From the NCBI GenBank assembly GCA_023489025.1, contig JAMDCN010000085.1:1-15882 (forward strand): a stretch of DNA of 15,882 bases. The letters run 5' to 3'. This document shows positions 12,643 to 15,882 of this stretch, in pieces. Position 1 is the stretch's first letter. The number at the start of each line of letters is the position of its first letter. The position numbers and the translations under genes were made by a program. Under the pieces are notes generated by a model. The model did no database searches. It had not been told where the DNA came from and saw nothing but the letters and a program-made list of their open reading frames with translations. The DNA comes from Deltaproteobacteria bacterium (lineage in GTDB: Bacteria > Desulfobacterota_E > Deferrimicrobia > Deferrimicrobiales > Deferrimicrobiaceae).

Positions 12643-13980
12643 ATGAGCGAGATCGTCATCGTCGGCTTGAACCACCGGACCGCGCCGGTGGAGGTCCGGG
12701 AGCGCCTGGCGTTCCCTGCGGACACGGTGGGGCACGCCCTCCGGGGGCTGCGGGAGCGCGACGGCATCTCGGAAGGGGTGATCCTCTCCACCTGCAACCG
12801 CGTCGAGGTCTGCGTCCTTTCGGAAACGGGATACAAGGGCGTGGAGCACGTGAAGGATTTTCTCGCCGGGTTCCACGGCGTGCCCGTAGGCGAGCTGTCG
12901 GGCCACCTCTACCACCATTTCGGGGAAGAGGCGGTGCGGCACCTGTTCCGCGTCTCCAGCAGCCTCGACTCGATGGTGCTCGGGGAGCCGCAGATCCTCG
13001 GCCAGGTGAAGGACGCCTACGGGTACGCCTGCGAGTTCAAGGCGATCGGGCCGGTCCTCGACAAGTTCTTCACGAAGGCGTTTTCGGTCGCCAAGCGGGT
13101 GCGCACCGAAACGCGGGTCGCGAACAGCGCCGTCTCGGTCTCGTACGCCGCCGTGGAACTCGCGAAGAAGATCCTGGGCGACCTCCCGGACAAGGTGGTG
13201 ATGCTGATCGGGGCGGGGGAGATGTGCGAGCTGGCGGCTCGGCACCTGCTCTCCGCCGGCGCCAAGGGGATCCTCGTCACGAACCGGACCTTCGAGCGAG
13301 CCGTTCGCCTCGCCGGGGAGTTCGACGGCACGGCCGTGCGGTTCGAGGAGCTGGCCGTCCACCTGAAGCGCGCCGACATCATTCTATCCTCGACCGGGGC
13401 CCCGCACTTCATCCTGAAGCGGGAAGACGTGGAGGCGGTCATACGGATCCGCAGGAACCGGCCGATGTTCTTCATCGACATGGCGGTGCCGCGCGACATC
13501 GACCCGGACGCCAACGAGATCGACAACGTCTACGTCTACGACATCGACGACCTGAACAACGTGATCGAGACGAACCTCGAGGAGCGGCAGCGCGAGGCTG
13601 CGCTGGCCGAGGAGATCGTCGTCACCGAGGTGGCGTGGTTCCGCCGCTGGCTCGATTCGCAGCAGGTGACCCCGACGATCGTCTCCCTGCGGCGCAAGTT
13701 CGACGAGGTGCGGCAGGCCGAGGTGGCCAAGGCGCTCTCCGCGCTGGGAACGGCCGACCCGAAGACGCGGAAGGTGGTCGAATCCCTCGCCTCCTCGATC
13801 CTCAACAAGGTGCTCCACTCCCCGATCTCCTCGCTGAAGCGCGAGGTCGACGGGAGGAGCCCGATGGAGATGGTGACGGCGGTGCGGGAGATCTTCGACC
13901 TCCCGGAAGAGGAAGCGGAAGAGGCGGCGGAAGCTTTGGTGCGCCCCCCCGAACAAGGAGGAAACGTTGGCAGGCAGTGA
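12643..13980 (+). CDS. hemA: Glutamyl-tRNA reductase
   Basis: 445 aa, full length. It reduces glutamyl-tRNA to glutamate-1-semialdehyde with NADPH, the first committed step of C5-type tetrapyrrole synthesis. Seen: GLNHRTAPVEVRE (residues 8-20), the catalytic motif STCNRVE with Cys51 as nucleophile, SSLDSMVLGEPQILGQVKDAY, the NADPH-binding IGAGEMCELA, VTNRTFERA and the C-terminal dimerisation helices. All key residues are present. It starts 19 bases after the CcsA/HemX stop without a strong ribosome site and overlaps hemC by 14 bases. Third codon positions are almost all G or C, unlike the accessory genes to the left. Confidence 0.97.
   Translation: MSEIVIVGLNHRTAPVEVRERLAFPADTVGHALRGLRERDGISEGVILSTCNRVEVCVLSETGYKGVEHVKDFLAGFHGVPVGELSGHLYHHFGEEAVRHLFRVSSSLDSMVLGEPQILGQVKDAYGYACEFKAIGPVLDKFFTKAFSVAKRVRTETRVANSAVSVSYAAVELAKKILGDLPDKVVMLIGAGEMCELAARHLLSAGAKGILVTNRTFERAVRLAGEFDGTAVRFEELAVHLKRADIILSSTGAPHFILKREDVEAVIRIRRNRPMFFIDMAVPRDIDPDANEIDNVYVYDIDDLNNVIETNLEERQREAALAEEIVVTEVAWFRRWLDSQQVTPTIVSLRRKFDEVRQAEVAKALSALGTADPKTRKVVESLASSILNKVLHSPISSLKREVDGRSPMEMVTAVREIFDLPEEEAEEAAEALVRPPEQGGNVGRQ
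13955..13961 (+). promoter_or_regulatory. Ribosome binding site for hemC (TTG start)
   Basis: AAGGAGG lies inside the end of hemA, 5 bases before TTG at 13967. Its near-perfect match and spacing justify a TTG start where no ATG is available. Confidence 0.75.
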
Positions 13981-14905
13981 CATCATCCGGCTCGGGAGCC
14001 GTGGGAGCACCCTCGCCCTCTGGCAGGCGGAGCACGTCCGGGCCGAGGTCGAGCGGTTCACCGGGAAAAAGGTGGAGATCACCAGGATCAAGACGACGGG
14101 CGATGTGATCCTCGATGTCCCGCTGTCGAAGGTGGGCGGGAAGGGGCTCTTCGTCAAGGAGATCGAGGAGGCGCTGCTGGCGAACCGGATCGACCTCGCC
14201 GTCCACTCGATGAAGGACGTCCCCACCGATCTCCCCGACGGGCTCGAGATCTCCTGCATCACGCGGCGGGAGGACCCGCGCGACGCCTTCCTGTCCGTGA
14301 AGCACGCGCGGTTCGAGGACCTTCCGGTCGGCGCCCGCGTGGGGACGAGCTCCCTACGCCGGCAGACCCAGCTCCTGGGCCTGCGCCCCGACCTTTCGAT
14401 CGATCAGTTGCGGGGTAACCTCGACTCGCGCATCCGGAAGATGGAGGAGGGGAAATATGATGCGATCCTCCTCGCCGCCGCGGGGCTTCGCCGGCTCGGG
14501 TGGGACGGCAAGATCCGTCAATATATTCCCGCCGACGTTTCCATCCCTGCGATCGGGCAGGGGGCGCTCGGGATCGAGATCCGGAGCGACGACGAAAGAA
14601 CCCGCGAGGCCGTGGCGTTCCTGGACGACCGGGAGACGTCCCTTGCGGTCCGGGCGGAGCGCGGTTTCCTGAAGCGGCTCGAAGGCGGGTGCCAGGTCCC
14701 GATCGCGGCGCACGGAACGGTGACCGGGGACACGGTCGCCCTCTCGGGGCTGATCGGGAAGCCCGACGGCTCCCTGATTCTGCGCGGAAGCCGGAGCGGA
14801 TCCGTCTCCGACCCGGAGGCGGTCGGAGTCGCGCTGGCCGGGGAACTCCTGCTGCAAGGCGGCAGGGAGATCCTCGACGAGGTGTACCGGCAGTCCGGTT
14901 CGTGA
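13967..14905 (+). CDS. hemC: Porphobilinogen deaminase (hydroxymethylbilane synthase)
   Basis: 312 aa, standard length. It joins four porphobilinogen units into hydroxymethylbilane in the cytoplasm. Seen: GSRGSTLALWQAEHV near the N-terminus, KTTGD, GKGLFVKEIEEALL, AVHSMKDVPT with catalytic Asp84, GTSSLRRQTQ, RGNLDSRIRKM, GQGALGIE, and LEGGCQVPIA with Cys242, which holds the dipyrromethane cofactor. Asp84 and Cys242 fall at the same numbers as in the E. coli enzyme. TTG start, fixed by the AAGGAGG at 13955-13961 and overlapping hemA by 14 bases, so translation is coupled. Confidence 0.97.
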   Translation: MAGSDIIRLGSRGSTLALWQAEHVRAEVERFTGKKVEITRIKTTGDVILDVPLSKVGGKGLFVKEIEEALLANRIDLAVHSMKDVPTDLPDGLEISCITRREDPRDAFLSVKHARFEDLPVGARVGTSSLRRQTQLLGLRPDLSIDQLRGNLDSRIRKMEEGKYDAILLAAAGLRRLGWDGKIRQYIPADVSIPAIGQGALGIEIRSDDERTREAVAFLDDRETSLAVRAERGFLKRLEGGCQVPIAAHGTVTGDTVALSGLIGKPDGSLILRGSRSGSVSDPEAVGVALAGELLLQGGREILDEVYRQSGS

Positions 14906-14909
14906 AGGG

Positions 14910-15698
14910 ATGACGCTCTCGGGGAAACGGATCCTCGTCACGCGCAGCGTGGAGCAGGCCGGCGAACTGGCCGCCCTGGTCCGCGGCGCCGGCGGCGTTC
15001 CGGTCCTCTTCCCCACGATCCGGCTGACGCATCCCGAGGTTTGCGGCCCCCTCGACCGGGAGATCGGGCGCCTCTCCTCCTTCGACTGGATCCTCTTCGT
15101 AAGCGCCAACGCGGCCCGGTTCTTCTGCGAGCGCGCGGCCCGGCTCGGGGTCGGCTCCTGGCCGGGGACCCTCCGTGTGGCCAGCGTGGGGCCGGGGACG
15201 ACGAAGGAGCTCGCGACACGGGGCGTAGCGGTGCACCGGACGGCGGAAAAGCACACCGCCGAGGGGCTCTTCGGGGCGCTCCTGCCCGTGGGGATCCGGG
15301 GGAAGCGGTTCCTGCTGCCGCGCGCCGAGGAGGGAAGGGAGACCCTGCCCGACGCGATCGCCCGGGAAGGCGGAGATGTGGTGAGCGTCGTCGCCTACCG
15401 GAACGGCCTCGCGGAGAAGGACGAGGCGGTGGCCGCGGAGATCGTCTCCCGCCCGCCCGACGTCTGCACCTTCGCGTCGCCCTCGGCGTTCCGGAATCTC
15501 TTCCTTCTCCTCGGGGAGGAGGCGACGAGGAGCGTGCTTTCCCGGACGCGCATCGCGGTGATCGGCGAGGTGACCGCGCGGGCCGTGGAACGCAGGGATT
15601 TCCGGGTGGACATCGTGCCCGAAACGTATACGCTGAAAGGGATGGTGGACGCCGTCCAGGCGTTCTTCGCCGCCCACCGATCGGCCGACCCAAGGTAA
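14910..15698 (+). CDS. hemD: Uroporphyrinogen-III synthase
   Basis: 262 aa. It closes hydroxymethylbilane into uroporphyrinogen III with inversion of ring D. The family is poorly conserved. Seen are the N-terminal [25 protein letters not shown] followed by PTIRLTHPE, the mid-protein [32 protein letters not shown], and the second-domain [11 protein letters not shown] and [13 protein letters not shown]. Placement between hemC and hemB makes the call firm. It stands alone: no uroporphyrinogen-III methyltransferase (CobA) domain precedes it, whereas many Geobacter-like genomes carry a cobA-hemD fusion here. It starts 4 bases after the hemC stop. Confidence 0.92.
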   Translation: MTLSGKRILVTRSVEQAGELAALVRGAGGVPVLFPTIRLTHPEVCGPLDREIGRLSSFDWILFVSANAARFFCERAARLGVGSWPGTLRVASVGPGTTKELATRGVAVHRTAEKHTAEGLFGALLPVGIRGKRFLLPRAEEGRETLPDAIAREGGDVVSVVAYRNGLAEKDEAVAAEIVSRPPDVCTFASPSAFRNLFLLLGEEATRSVLSRTRIAVIGEVTARAVERRDFRVDIVPETYTLKGMVDAVQAFFAAHRSADPR

Positions 15699-15724
15699 CG
15701 GTCGACTGCTCCAGGAGGGATCCG

Positions 15725-15882
15725 ATGCAATACCCCGAATACCGGCCCCGCCGCCTGCGGCGGAACGAGACGCTGCGCCGGATGGTCCGCGAGACGAAGC
15801 TCTCCGTGGACGACCTGATCTACCCGCTCTTCGCCGCCGCCGGGAAGGGGATCCGCACGGAAGTCTCCTCGATGCCCGGGGT
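15725..15882 (+). CDS. hemB: Porphobilinogen synthase (delta-aminolevulinate dehydratase), 3'-truncated
   Basis: Only the first 52 codons are in the window; the gene runs off the right edge. The N-terminus [20 protein letters not shown], then [16 protein letters not shown] and SSMPG, is the usual start of HemB. The enzyme condenses two 5-aminolevulinate molecules into porphobilinogen. The start is backed by AGGAGGG at 15713-15719. It lies 26 bases after hemD. Metal-site and catalytic lysine residues are beyond the window. Confidence 0.94.
   Translation, partial: MQYPEYRPRRLRRNETLRRMVRETKLSVDDLIYPLFAAAGKGIRTEVSSMPG

Noticed and set aside
11718..12836. Antisense open frame of about 370 codons over ccsA and hemA
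   Set aside because: Low-complexity Arg/Glu/Asp content arises from the G/C-biased codons of the plus-strand membrane protein; no motif seen.
14259..15677. Long antisense open frame over hemC/hemD (about 470 codons)
   Set aside because: It is rich in Arg, Pro and Gly with no recognisable motif, as expected opposite high-GC3 genes. The plus strand carries hemC and hemD with intact catalytic motifs.
1..15882. Search for CRISPR arrays, insertion sequences, tRNA or rRNA genes
   Set aside because: No regularly spaced repeats, transposase motifs, terminal inverted repeats or RNA gene signatures were seen on either strand by eye.

Overview
The window looks like chromosomal DNA of a GC-rich, Gram-negative-type (outer-membrane-bearing) bacterium. 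I would guess Desulfobacterota, Desulfuromonadota or Deferrimicrobia (former Deltaproteobacteria). The grounds are several lipoproteins with lipoboxes, TRL-like lipoproteins, and a haem operon in which a CcsA/HemX-type membrane protein precedes hemA-hemC-hemD-hemB. This placement is an inference from gene content and style; no rRNA or marker phylogeny is available. Non-ATG starts are common: GTG, TTG, and one probable ATT.

Left part (1-9389, plus strand): one long, tightly packed operon for making, modifying and exporting a lipid or polyene-like acyl product. In order it holds a 5'-truncated B12-type radical SAM enzyme, a small exported SmpA/BamE-like protein, a FabG-type ketoreductase, an acyl carrier protein, a FabZ-type dehydratase, a lipoprotein, a zinc-knuckle SAM methyltransferase, an MMPL/RND exporter, a CrtI-like FAD oxidoreductase and a family-2 glycosyltransferase with C-terminal membrane segments. 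Four junctions are stop/start overlaps or direct abutments. No ketosynthase is visible; it probably lies upstream of the window. The combination resembles both aryl-polyene loci (ACP, KR, DH, MMPL, GT) and the candidate ladderane loci of anammox planctomycetes (ACP, KR, DH, radical SAM, CrtI-like, methyltransferase). It matches neither exactly and is the most interesting system here.

Middle part (9390-11224, minus strand): a four-gene operon facing the lipid operon. It encodes three tandem TRL-like lipoproteins (two very similar, the middle one divergent) followed by an exported protein that resembles DUF4410. A plausible sigma-70-like promoter lies at 11291-11320. The promoter-proximal TRL gene appears to start at ATT.

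Gap (about 11225-11795): roughly 570 bases without a convincing gene. It carries the divergent promoters of the TRL operon and the haem operon, a perfect tandem decamer and one doubtful small acidic ORF.

Right part (11796-15882, plus strand): a housekeeping operon with markedly stronger G/C preference at third codon positions. It holds a CcsA/HemX-like cytochrome c assembly protein, glutamyl-tRNA reductase (hemA), porphobilinogen deaminase (hemC), uroporphyrinogen-III synthase (hemD, not fused to a CobA methyltransferase) and the first 52 codons of porphobilinogen synthase (hemB). Together these make uroporphyrinogen III and link haem synthesis to cytochrome c maturation.
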